Shown: one piece after another, positions 7,407-15,089 of the stretch
Position numbering within the stretch: position 1 is the first letter of the stretch
Layout: every line of letters begins with the position of its first letter
Origin: Gammaproteobacteria bacterium
GTDB lineage: Bacteria > Pseudomonadota > Gammaproteobacteria > Steroidobacterales > SZUA-146
Direction: 5' to 3'
Length of the DNA: 19,311 nucleotides
NCBI GenBank assembly: GCA_013002925.1
Contig: JABDLQ010000166.1
Span: 1 to 19,311, forward strand
Translations under genes and position numbers: made by a program
Notes under the pieces: generated by a model
Seen by the model: the letters and a program-made list of their open reading frames with translations, nothing else
Database searches by the model: none
What the model was told of the DNA's origin: nothing

Positions 7407-8042
7407 ATGACCAGCTATCTGAATCGGGCCCTTATGATTGGTCTGCTTTGCAGCGCGCCTGGTGCTGCAGCAACCACCATTTTTATCAACGAGTTTCACT
7501 ACGATAATAACGGCGCCGACGTTAATGAGGGTATCGAAATAGCCGCAGCAGCCGGCACAAATCTGAGTGGGTTGCACCTTGTGCTGTACAACGGCAGCAA
7601 CGGCACAAGCTATGCTGACACGGCGCTCAAAGGTATCGTCCCGGACCAGTATGGTGGCTACGGCACTTTGTATTTTGCGTTGCCGGGAATCCAGAACGGG
7701 CCCGACGGCATTGTGCTGGCAACTATCGATGGCGAAGTGCTGCAGTTTCTGAGTTATGAAGGCGTATTTATTGCCAATGAGGGCGTTGCTGCTGGTATGA
7801 CCAGCGTTGACATCGGAATATTTGAGACCCCGGATTCCGATCTGTTATCAAGTCTGCAACTGGTTGGCAACGGTGTTGTATTTGATGATTTTACCTGGAT
7901 TCAAACAGATGCAAGCCCGGGTTTTTTAAATGCCGGACAGGTCTTTACTGCCCCGGTTCCCCTGCCCGGTACCGTCGTACTGATGATATCTGCACTTGGT
8001 GCACTGTTTGGTTGTCGCCGCTCATCACAGGCTGCAACGTGA
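7407..8042 (+). CDS. Secreted lamin-tail-like protein with VPLPA/PEP-CTERM-like sorting signal
   Basis: The protein has 211 residues. GGGAG about 8 nt before the ATG supports the start. A signal peptide (residues 1 to about 21, ending SAPGAAA) is followed by one lamin-tail-type beta domain: TIFINEFHYDNNGADVNEGI, LHLVLYNGSNG, VPDQYGGYGTLYFALPG, QFLSYEG and ASPGFLN. The same domain often precedes extracellular nuclease domains, but no nuclease follows here. The C-terminus has VPLPG, a hydrophobic stretch and CRR near the end, a tripartite tail like the VPLPA/PEP-CTERM signals cleaved by exosortases. This suggests transfer to the outer surface or extracellular matrix. The exosortase must be elsewhere, since none is in this window. 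The gene converges on tesB with only 18 bp between stops. Confidence 0.82.
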   Translation: MTSYLNRALMIGLLCSAPGAAATTIFINEFHYDNNGADVNEGIEIAAAAGTNLSGLHLVLYNGSNGTSYADTALKGIVPDQYGGYGTLYFALPGIQNGPDGIVLATIDGEVLQFLSYEGVFIANEGVAAGMTSVDIGIFETPDSDLLSSLQLVGNGVVFDDFTWIQTDASPGFLNAGQVFTAPVPLPGTVVLMISALGALFGCRRSSQAAT

Positions 8043-8060
8043 ACCACGGCGCCGGCGATA

Positions 8061-8924
8061 TCAGCGTTGGGCTTTCAGGCGCACGAGCCCCTCCTGGGCG
8101 GTTGATGCGATCAACTGTCCACCGCGATCATAAATGGTGCCGCGGGCAAGCCCACGAGCGCCCCCGGTGCTGGGGCTGTCCATCGAATACAACAGCCAGT
8201 CGTCGACCCGGGTAAACCGGTGAAACCACATGGCATGGTCAAGACTCGCCATCTGCAACCTGTTGTCGCCGAGATTCACGCCATGCGGCAAAGTTGCGGT
8301 GCGAATCAGGTGATAGTCAGACACGTAGGCAAGCAGGGTGCGATGCAGGTTGTCATCGTCGGGCAGGCGGCCCAGTGTTTTGAACCAGATCTGGGCGCTG
8401 GATGCACTGTAGCCGGGACTGGTGAAACGTTCCTCCTGCACGAATCGAAATTCAAAAGGCCGGCTGCGCTCATAAAACCGTTTATATCCGGCTGGCACCC
8501 TGTCACCCATAAGGTGAAGGAGTTCGCGACTGTCCCTGAGCGCTTCCGGGGGGGCTACTTCCGGCGCATCAAACTGATGTTCCAGCCCTTTTTCATTTTT
8601 GTGGAATGACGCCGACAAATTGAATATCTGATGGCCGTGCTGAATGGCAACCACGCGGCGCATGGAAAAACTGGTGCCATCCCGTGCCCGGTCCACCTCA
8701 TAGATAATCGGATGATTAATGTCACCTGGCCGCAGAAAGTAGGCGTGTAGTGAATGCACGGGTCGTTCACGGACGGTGTGCTGAGCAGCGCTCAATGCCT
8801 GGCCCAACACCTGGCCACCGAACACCCGCGGACTGCCAATATCGCGTGATTCGCCGCGAAACAGCAGTTTTTCAAGACGCTCGAGCGTCAGGTGGTCAAC
8901 CAATTCCTGCAGAATCCTGTTCAT
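8061..8924 (-). CDS. tesB: Acyl-CoA thioesterase II
   Basis: The protein has 287 residues from ATG at 8924, one more than E. coli TesB as I recall it. It hydrolyses medium- to long-chain acyl-CoA in the cytoplasm. The two hot-dog domains are recognisable: VFGGQVLGQAL, VHSLHAYFLRPGD and the RDGTSFSMRRV segment, then SLDHAMWFHR and ARGLARG. The triad of E. coli TesB (D204, T228, Q278) aligns by eye with D203 in YVSDYHL, S227 in MASLDH (Ser for Thr) and Q277 in STAQEG. AAGGAG lies an unusual 16 nt before the ATG, with GGA closer. The frame stays open to 9008, overlapping the upstream gene's end, but the extra 28 residues do not look like TesB. It lies 70 bp after the MFS-PlsC gene and is probably co-transcribed. 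Confidence 0.93.
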   Translation of the reverse strand: MNRILQELVDHLTLERLEKLLFRGESRDIGSPRVFGGQVLGQALSAAQHTVRERPVHSLHAYFLRPGDINHPIIYEVDRARDGTSFSMRRVVAIQHGHQIFNLSASFHKNEKGLEHQFDAPEVAPPEALRDSRELLHLMGDRVPAGYKRFYERSRPFEFRFVQEERFTSPGYSASSAQIWFKTLGRLPDDDNLHRTLLAYVSDYHLIRTATLPHGVNLGDNRLQMASLDHAMWFHRFTRVDDWLLYSMDSPSTGGARGLARGTIYDRGGQLIASTAQEGLVRLKAQR

Positions 8925-8994
8925 ATTTCCGGGTAGCGACTCCTTGGCTTGTGTTGTTTTCGACGGCGCGAGGACGGTGATAGCGCGACACGAC

Positions 8995-10932
8995 CTAGCG
9001 CCAGTCACCCCGTAATTTGCAAATTACATCACGTAACATCTCTTTGTTCACTTGCTCCGGCGCCAACGCGGGCCCCACCTTGATTTGCACGCGTTTGAAC
9101 AACACCCCGGGGAATTTCTGCAGTAAATTTCCAGGGCGACGGCTGAACATACTGCCCCAAAACCCACGCAGTGCAACCGGTACGACAGGCACTGGCTTGC
9201 GCGCAATGATTTTCTCAACACCTGACTTGAATTCACCAATTTCCCCATCCGCGGTGAGCATACCCTCAGGAAACAGACAGACAATATCACCCTGTTCAAG
9301 CGCTTCGTGAATACGCTCATACGCATCTTCGAGCAATTCACGATCCTCCCTGGCCGGTGCAATCGGGATCGTCTTACCGAGTTTGAAAACAGGGTTCAGA
9401 AACCTGGCATTATAAATTTTGTGATACATCACAAATTTGGGGGGTCGGCGCGACGCGGTGCCGATGACCAGTGCATCTACATAGGTCACGTGGTTTGCGA
9501 CCAGCAACGCCGGACCGTAAAGCGGGATATTGTTCAACTGTCGCTCTTCCAGTCGATAAAACAACCGAATGAGCATCCACGCCACCAGGCGCAGACCAAA
9601 CTCCGGGACCAGCGCAAAGATAAATGCGGCAACGGCAACATGCATCGCGGCCAGCACTAAAAACAACTGGGAAGTCGTTACCCCACCTTTGAGTAACAGC
9701 ACCGCTGTCACCGACGCCAGAATCATAAACAGCGAATTGATAATATTCAGGCCGGCAAATGTGCGAGACAGGTGATTACGGTCGCCGCGTGTCTGGATCA
9801 ACGAATAAAGTGGCACGATATAAAGACCACCCGAAATTGCGATCCCCAGTACATCCATCACAATGCGCCAGCCGCCAAATGCACTGAGAAACTGAAACGC
9901 ATGAACCTTCTCTGGCAAACCCGGATTCACCGGCGCAAGACCCAGATGCACAGTGAATAATGTCATGCCAATGGCGCCAAGTGGCACCAGGCCAATTTCG
10001 ACGACCTTGCCTGACCACCGTGCGCACAGCATCGAGCCGATGCCGATACCGATCGAAAATGTGGCCATCAGTGTGGTCACTACGGTTTGATCGCCTGACA
10101 GGCTGTCTGCAACGTAACTTGGCACCTGATTCAGCACAAACACACCGAAATACCAAAACCATGAAACGCCCATGATGGCTAAAAACACGGTTCGGTTGCG
10201 ATGCGCATGCGCAATGATTCGCGCGCTTTGAGTGACGATGTTGAATTTGATTTTTAGATCAGGTGCAGTAGCGTCGGCAGGCGGTATAAAACGACTGGCA
10301 TACCAGCCTGCGATGGCAAGCATAATGGCAACAACGGACACCACCAGGTTGCCGTAGCCCGGAATTGCGGATAGCAAGCCGCCTGCGACAGTCCCCAGCA
10401 GAATCGCCAGAAACGTTCCCATTTCGACCAACGCATTACCGCCCATCAACTCATCGTTACGTAAATGCTGGGGCAGAATGCTGTATTTGAGGGGTCCGAA
10501 AAACGATGACTGCGTACCCATCATAAACAGTACACCCATGAGCACCCACAACTGATTGGTGAGAAGTCCCACCGCACCCACGAGCATGACGATAATTTCG
10601 AAAATCTTGATACGATTGATTAACACCGATTTTTCGTATTTTTCAGCAACCTGGCCCGCCAGCGCCGAAAACAGAAAAAACGGCAAAATAAACAAGCCAC
10701 CGGCGATATTGATCAGCAACTGGCTGTCCTCTGCCGCCAGTCCGAGCGTTACGATTTTGTAGGTGAAAATTCCAACAAGTGCATTTTTATAGACGTTGTC
10801 GTTAAATGCCCCGAGAAACTGGGTGCTGAAGAACGCGCCAAACCGCCGCTGAACCAATAAAGACCAGGCGCCCTGATGATCGTCGCCCGCGGCCGAAGAC
10901 ACATCGTGTGTTGCGCCCTGATCCGCACTCAC
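8995..10932 (-). CDS. MFS transporter fused to PlsC-type acyltransferase (LplT-PlsC-like)
   Basis: The 645-residue protein has two parts. Residues about 25-440 form a polytopic MFS domain like the lysophospholipid transporter LplT; FGAFFSTQFLGAFNDNVYKN is its typical opening. Residues about 450-640 form a PlsC/LPLAT acyltransferase domain with the catalytic NHVTYVD motif (H481, D486; HX4D) and the FPEG motif (F554-G557). It probably flips lysophospholipid inward and re-acylates it. E. coli uses separate LplT and Aas (PlsC plus acyl-ACP synthetase), and many bacteria have all three parts in one chain. Here the chain stops after PlsC, so the acyl donor must be supplied another way. The GTG start has GGGA 8 nt upstream. 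tesB follows on the same strand. Confidence 0.9.
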   Translation of the reverse strand: MSADQGATHDVSSAAGDDHQGAWSLLVQRRFGAFFSTQFLGAFNDNVYKNALVGIFTYKIVTLGLAAEDSQLLINIAGGLFILPFFLFSALAGQVAEKYEKSVLINRIKIFEIIVMLVGAVGLLTNQLWVLMGVLFMMGTQSSFFGPLKYSILPQHLRNDELMGGNALVEMGTFLAILLGTVAGGLLSAIPGYGNLVVSVVAIMLAIAGWYASRFIPPADATAPDLKIKFNIVTQSARIIAHAHRNRTVFLAIMGVSWFWYFGVFVLNQVPSYVADSLSGDQTVVTTLMATFSIGIGIGSMLCARWSGKVVEIGLVPLGAIGMTLFTVHLGLAPVNPGLPEKVHAFQFLSAFGGWRIVMDVLGIAISGGLYIVPLYSLIQTRGDRNHLSRTFAGLNIINSLFMILASVTAVLLLKGGVTTSQLFLVLAAMHVAVAAFIFALVPEFGLRLVAWMLIRLFYRLEERQLNNIPLYGPALLVANHVTYVDALVIGTASRRPPKFVMYHKIYNARFLNPVFKLGKTIPIAPAREDRELLEDAYERIHEALEQGDIVCLFPEGMLTADGEIGEFKSGVEKIIARKPVPVVPVALRGFWGSMFSRRPGNLLQKFPGVLFKRVQIKVGPALAPEQVNKEMLRDVICKLRGDWR

Positions 10933-11023
10933 TGCAAGTATCCCGGCTTGCAGCGATTGCGCTCGCCCGCTTGCCGCAATGGTGCGCGTCCGGATTCGAT
11001 GGCGCTATTCACCCGGCCCGACG

Positions 11024-11548
11024 CTACTCGACGACCGTCACGGTAACAACTTCAGACAGGATCGGACTGGTGTGCGGAACATGGGCATAATCGCCCAACA
11101 ACAGCTGCAGCGTATGTTTTCCCGGGGGCAGCGTGATCGTGGTTTCAGTCTGGCCACCGCCAAAATGTCGAATATTGTCAGTTGCAGGCAGCGGTCGGTC
11201 GAGTGCCGGCAATTCAGCAACATCGATTAACAAGTGATGGTGGCCAGTTCCTTCCTTGTCAAAACCGGCCGGCGCCACGCCCATGCCTGAAAGACCAAAG
11301 ATCACCTTGAATGTCGGATTCACACTCGCACCATTGCGCGGGCTGATAATATACGCGCGCGGTTCCGGGGAGGAGTAATTTGAATCCTGCAGCACATCCG
11401 GATCAGCGCCGGTGTGTCTGTTTTGTTCGGTTGTTGCGACTGTAACGCTGCCGGAGTCGCTCGTTTGTGTTTCCTGGCCTGAACAACCACTTATCAGACC
11501 GGCCATGCAAAGCGCCGGTAGCCATCTGTTCCACTGCAAATACTTCAT
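11024..11548 (-). CDS. DUF4399-domain lipoprotein
   Basis: The mature reading starts at ATG 11548 (174 residues). GAGGTG (11560-11555) sits 6 nt before this ATG, and the following MKYLQWNRWLPALCMAGLISGC is a lipoprotein signal peptide split by the lipobox at LISG/C22, so the longer open frame to 11632 is not needed. Ser after the cysteine predicts outer-membrane sorting. A linker of about 45 residues leads to a DUF4399-type domain: AYIISPRNGASVNPTFKVIF, MGVAPAG and TGHHHLLID, ending in TLPPGKHTLQLLLGDYAHVP. The histidine cluster is typical of the family and could bind a metal; no function is established that I know of. It is preceded, 43 bp away, by the PNPOx-like gene on the same strand. Confidence 0.88.
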   Translation of the reverse strand: MKYLQWNRWLPALCMAGLISGCSGQETQTSDSGSVTVATTEQNRHTGADPDVLQDSNYSSPEPRAYIISPRNGASVNPTFKVIFGLSGMGVAPAGFDKEGTGHHHLLIDVAELPALDRPLPATDNIRHFGGGQTETTITLPPGKHTLQLLLGDYAHVPHTSPILSEVVTVTVVE

Positions 11549-11553
11549 CGCTG

Positions 11554-11560
11554 CCACCTC
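11554..11560 (-). promoter_or_regulatory. Ribosome binding site that fixes the DUF4399 lipoprotein start
   Basis: GAGGTGG on the minus strand lies just before ATG at 11548. It favours the start directly ahead of the lipoprotein signal over the longer open frame. Confidence 0.65.
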
Positions 11561-11591
11561 GATCCCCCGAACATTTATGGAAGTCGTCAGT

Positions 11592-12206
11592 CTACGGCAT
11601 GAGCCACTGCGCAGACCAGCGTTGATCTGCAAAAACCATCAAGGCCCGGCGGTGTCCCTCGCGTGCCAGCTGTAGCCATTCCAGTTCGTGGATACAACTG
11701 CTGATGACTGCAAAATTCCCGCGGCCCGACTCAGGGTCTGCATCGCTTTGTCTGCGATAATGCGCGGCTTCCTGGCCAATTTTCTTTCCCGGTGGCAAGG
11801 CCTGTGCGTATTCGCGTTTCTGATGCTCGCTAATTGCCGTCCAGCGGGTGTGACTATATTCATCTTGATTATATATACGCGCCACACCCCGTGCGCGCAC
11901 CTGGATTTTCTGTGCTGCGTCGTAGAAAACCCAGGCAATGGCATCGTCACCGGTGAGCTGACTGATTTTTCCGGACCGCACATCCGTATGGCACTCAAGA
12001 TGTCGGCGCTCTGCATCAATCCGGCGCAATACAACGATCCTGGCCTCGGGTCCGTGTTTGTTTGACGTCGCGATCACCGGGGTTCGAAATGGATGCCCCT
12101 TGTCAGTCACAGCCTCTCCCAGCAGCGACCAGATCAGCTGTGGGATTTTTTCCAGCGACACCGGGTCTTCAGGCGTCACAGGAAGTTTTTGCACGTCATC
12201 TGCCAT
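11592..12206 (-). CDS. Pyridoxamine 5'-phosphate oxidase-like flavin-binding protein
   Basis: The protein has 204 residues from ATG at 12206 (MADDVQKLPV), with GGTGG about 8-9 nt upstream. The pattern is an FMN-binding split barrel of the PNPOx-like type: RTPVIATSNKHGPEARIVVLR is the start of the barrel, HTDVRSGKISQL the FMN-phosphate side, AWVFYDAAQKIQVRARGVAR the next strands, and RGNFAVISSCIHELEWLQL precedes the end RRALMVF. True PdxH enzymes end in RLHDR or a similar RxxxR motif. Here the end is DQRWSAQWLMP, so I call it PNPOx-like and not PdxH. Such proteins bind FMN or related cofactors in the cytoplasm; the substrate is unknown. The frame is open upstream to a TTG at 12260, but that extension looks unrelated to the family. 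Confidence 0.82.
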   Translation of the reverse strand: MADDVQKLPVTPEDPVSLEKIPQLIWSLLGEAVTDKGHPFRTPVIATSNKHGPEARIVVLRRIDAERRHLECHTDVRSGKISQLTGDDAIAWVFYDAAQKIQVRARGVARIYNQDEYSHTRWTAISEHQKREYAQALPPGKKIGQEAAHYRRQSDADPESGRGNFAVISSCIHELEWLQLAREGHRRALMVFADQRWSAQWLMP

Positions 12207-12342
12207 TGCTATACACCACCATAAAAATTGCGGACCGATGATGAAACTGGCCCGTGTCAACGCCGGTGTCGACGCCCGCTGCTCATTTCACTGCCGGTAA
12301 CCACACTGAGTTCACTACGGCCTTGCACATACCGCCCGTTGG

Positions 12343-13143
12343 TCAGGGTTTGAATGCCGGGCTAAACGTTCCGCTGATCAGGTAATGCTCGACTTCCTCG
12401 ATGACTGCAGCTTTGCGCATGATAAATGTGTGTCCAAAAGGCACCACGATAAAATCATTCATGCCTTCCAGACGCGTGCTCGCAACGCTGACGGTACCAT
12501 CATTGGGTTCATCAAATACCCACAAACCCAGCGGGTTGGACTTGCCGTCACCTGCAATAATACCAACATCAAATGTAGCCGGACCCAGGCGGCGCGGCAA
12601 GCTGCCCGGCTCCGTGCCCAATAACACCGCCACCGGCCCCATCAGTGCCCGAAACAAACGGGAGTTACGATGCAGATCGACCAATTCACTGCCGTGATTT
12701 GGCGGGGCGATCATGACTGCCCGTGCAATTTCCGGGCCTTTGTCCGACACCTCTATGGCACGAATCATCAGCCCGCCCAGCGAGTGACTAACAAAATTAA
12801 GCGGTCCAGCGGCAGCGCCAAAACACCCGTCAATTTTAGTGACAATGTGATCCACCAAAGCGGTGACAAGCTTCCGGTCTGACGGGTAGTCAATGTTGCA
12901 CACCGCAAACCCGGTAGCTTCCAGGTGCCATTCAATTTTTTTCATCGACCAGGAGCTGCGCTTCAAGCCGTGTAGCAGCACCACTTTTTCCGTGCTCTGT
13001 GTGCTATCGGTTTTCACGTCGACCGGCACACCCTGACAGGCACTGACCATGATCAACACAAATCCCAGACACAAGCAGCGCACACAGCTTCTGGCGCGAC
13101 TGGTTCTATCGTGTAACCAGGAGATGCGAGTTTGTCTGTTCAC
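12343..13143 (-). CDS. Alpha/beta-hydrolase lipoprotein, lipase-like
   Basis: The protein is an alpha/beta hydrolase with VVLLHGLKRSSWSM as the oxyanion strand and nucleophile elbow SHSLGG (S121). The acid is probably D215 in EPNDGTVS and the histidine H238 in FGHTFIM; numbers are from GTG 13143. The N-terminus has a basic stretch, then a hydrophobic run ending VSA/C (C36), a lipobox, so it is probably a lipoprotein facing the periplasm or outer membrane. It resembles triacylglycerol lipase/PGAP1-like esterases. The start is uncertain: ATG 13176 overlaps the upstream TPR gene by 31 bp; GTG 13143 lies 2 nt after its TGA; GTG 13083 would give the most typical short signal (C16). None has a good Shine-Dalgarno, which suggests coupling to the TPR gene. 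Confidence 0.82.
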   Translation of the reverse strand: MNRQTRISWLHDRTSRARSCVRCLCLGFVLIMVSACQGVPVDVKTDSTQSTEKVVLLHGLKRSSWSMKKIEWHLEATGFAVCNIDYPSDRKLVTALVDHIVTKIDGCFGAAAGPLNFVSHSLGGLMIRAIEVSDKGPEIARAVMIAPPNHGSELVDLHRNSRLFRALMGPVAVLLGTEPGSLPRRLGPATFDVGIIAGDGKSNPLGLWVFDEPNDGTVSVASTRLEGMNDFIVVPFGHTFIMRKAAVIEEVEHYLISGTFSPAFKP

Positions 13144-13145
13144 TG

Positions 13146-13877
13146 TCAAATTTTCTGTTGCGCCATTTTTATCCATATACGGTGGGTACGTCGATAATGC
13201 GCAGGAGACAGTTCTGCCACCTTTACTATATCTTTATAAATGTTACCGGCTTTTTCGGCCTCACCATGCGCTTCCAGATACTGGGCGTAAAAGACATTCG
13301 CCTCTGGGCCGGCAAAATACTCTGTCACCGCTTCAAACTCGGCAATGGCCTTGTCATGCAGCCCAAGCTCCCCGTGCGCCCGTGCATACAACAAATGTCC
13401 ATCCTGATTCTGAAACCCGGGATTCACGTCCGTGAGTTCATCCAGCACGCGAATGACATCCGTATAACGCTCAAGCCCGAACAGTGCCCGTGCCTGGCCC
13501 AACATCATAACGGGATCGTGTTCGAACATGCCCACACGCGATTCACGAAACAACTTTTCGGCTTCGTCAAAGTCTTCATGCTCGAGGAGTTCCTCTGCCA
13601 GACGACGCCGCGTTTCGACGCTGTTACTGCGGGACATGTCGTCAGACAAACGTTTCACATCCCCCTTGGGATTAATCAGACGCTGCAGTTTTTTCGTCGT
13701 TTTCTGGCCTGAGTAACTGGCGAAGAACTCCGGTAATACCACAACCAGCAAATAGGCCGCCGACGCCAGCGGACCCATCAACAGCAGCGCAATCATCCAC
13801 CACCTATCCCGACCGGTTTTGTAACAATGGATGATTAATGCCAAAGCAAGCAACCAACCCAACACTAAAAAAAGCAC
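13146..13877 (-). CDS. Membrane-anchored tetratricopeptide-repeat protein
   Basis: The 243-residue protein starts with GTG at 13877; AGGGGA (13890-13885) lies 7 nt upstream. Two membrane helices (about residues 1-18 and 26-50, separated by KTGRDRWW) recall the small N-terminal membrane module of phospholipase-D-nuclease-type proteins. They are followed by TPR-like helix pairs from about residue 85 to 230: ELLEHEDFDEAEKLFRES, ALFGLERYTDVIRVLDEL, ARAHGELGLHDKAIAEFEAV and QYLEAHGEAEKAGNIYKDIV. It is probably a scaffold facing the cytoplasm. Its stop lies beside the next gene's candidate starts, so it likely forms an operon with the lipoprotein hydrolase. I cannot name its partner. Confidence 0.82.
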   Translation of the reverse strand: MLFLVLGWLLALALIIHCYKTGRDRWWMIALLLMGPLASAAYLLVVVLPEFFASYSGQKTTKKLQRLINPKGDVKRLSDDMSRSNSVETRRRLAEELLEHEDFDEAEKLFRESRVGMFEHDPVMMLGQARALFGLERYTDVIRVLDELTDVNPGFQNQDGHLLYARAHGELGLHDKAIAEFEAVTEYFAGPEANVFYAQYLEAHGEAEKAGNIYKDIVKVAELSPAHYRRTHRIWIKMAQQKI

Positions 13878-14045
13878 GTGCTATTCCCCTGTTCTTCCCG
13901 GGTGTTTTCACATATCGAAGCAATGCAAAACCCGTGGAGATGTAAAAAATTCACCCGTTTCAAAGTATGACTTTCAGCGCCACCCTTCACCCCCGATATG
14001 TCGCAACCACCGGTTGGGCAGCATCGTTCTGGTGACTACAGTGGT

Positions 14046-14966
14046 TCAGGAAAACCCGGCATCATTGTCAGTCATATGCTGTCCTGCGTCGCTGTTCATT
14101 GGCCACTCACCCGATGCAATAAAAGCAATTCTTCCACCCACGCTGACCTTATTCCTTTGCTCCGTCGTGCTGCCTTTCAGGTACAGTGTTGACGGGCGCC
14201 CGATCAAACCACCTTGCTCCACCCGGAGTGAAAATTTTGTGGTCCCCAAATAATGAGTGTCGAGTAACCACACGCCCAGACACACGGCTGCACTGCCCGT
14301 TGCCGCGTCTTCGCGAACACCACCGGCATCAAATAGCAATCGCACAGACAGGTCATGTTGCGGATCCCGGGCTTCGCGTGACACTCCGTACACCTCCGAC
14401 ATCACTGCCTCTCCAAAGTGCCTTCGATGCGCGTTGACATCCAGCCTCATTGCGTCAAGCGCCCGCAACGAGCGAAATGGCACCAGGCTGAACTCGGGAC
14501 CTACCCTCAGGCGCTGTACTGGAAAACCGGTATCAATGTCCTGCGGCGAAGCACCGGTAATCTCAAAAACTTGTTCATTGGAAACAGTCTGCACAATGTC
14601 CACCGGTGGTCCTTGCAGCCAGTAGACCGGGTCCCCGGCCTCCATTACCGTTGTCACCGTGACGGCTCCGACACCCAGATGAAGCGTGAGCGACGAAACC
14701 GGAAGGTTATAGTGCCGCATCAGGACCGCGGCGGTACCCAGCACCGGGTGCCCGGCAAAAGGCAGCTCGTGTGCCGGTGTAAAAATCCTGACGTCATAAC
14801 CCGCACTCCGGCTCCCGCCAGTGATAAAGGTTGTTTCAGAAAAATTGGTTTCCCTGGCAATAGCCTGCAGGGTTGCCGTGTCGAGCGCTTTGTCACAAAA
14901 AAACACGGCCAGCTGATTGCCAGCCAGGGGTTTTTCGGCAAACACATCAACCAGATAGAAACGCAT
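14046..14966 (-). CDS. PhzF family isomerase/epimerase-like protein
   Basis: This 306-residue protein has the two-domain diaminopimelate-epimerase-like fold of the PhzF family. Visible motifs are FAEKPLAGNQLAVF at the N-terminus, NFSETTFI with E44 (equivalent to the catalytic Glu of PhzF), the GHPVLGTAAVL loop and EDAATGSAAVCLGVWL in the second domain. Most chromosomal members are not phenazine enzymes and have unknown substrates; no other phenazine gene is present here, so phenazine synthesis should not be inferred. GAGGGA lies 4 nt before the ATG. It stands alone: 168 bp separate its stop from the TPR gene start and 123 bp separate its start from the Bax-inhibitor-like gene. Confidence 0.92.
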   Translation of the reverse strand: MRFYLVDVFAEKPLAGNQLAVFFCDKALDTATLQAIARETNFSETTFITGGSRSAGYDVRIFTPAHELPFAGHPVLGTAAVLMRHYNLPVSSLTLHLGVGAVTVTTVMEAGDPVYWLQGPPVDIVQTVSNEQVFEITGASPQDIDTGFPVQRLRVGPEFSLVPFRSLRALDAMRLDVNAHRRHFGEAVMSEVYGVSREARDPQHDLSVRLLFDAGGVREDAATGSAAVCLGVWLLDTHYLGTTKFSLRVEQGGLIGRPSTLYLKGSTTEQRNKVSVGGRIAFIASGEWPMNSDAGQHMTDNDAGFS

Positions 14967-15058
14967 GGTATCCCTCTGTTTTCATACCACAGATGCCTGG
15001 CGGTGCAGCTCGTCAGCACGCCGCACTCTACTGCCTGTGCAATTAAATTCGTGCACAC

Positions 15059-15080
15059 AACACATATATTCTGGTGTGTT
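15059..15080. terminator. Weak hairpin after the Bax-inhibitor-like gene
   Basis: AACACA (15059-15064) and TGTGTT (15075-15080) form a 6-bp stem with a 10-nt loop just past the stop at 15090. There is no T-run on the minus strand, so it is at best a weak 3'-end structure. Confidence 0.2.
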
Positions 15081-15089
15081 TACCACAGT

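Noticed and set aside
12232..12260. Consensus -35 TTGACA on the minus strand upstream of the PNPOx-like gene
   Set aside because: No acceptable -10 lies 15-19 bp downstream.
13158..13712. A 184-codon open frame on the plus strand opposite the TPR gene
   Set aside because: It is antisense to a well-supported repeat protein and shows no domain of its own.
14046..14966. Evidence for a phenazine biosynthesis cluster
   Set aside because: Only a PhzF-family gene is present; most chromosomal members are unrelated to phenazines and no other phz gene is in the window.
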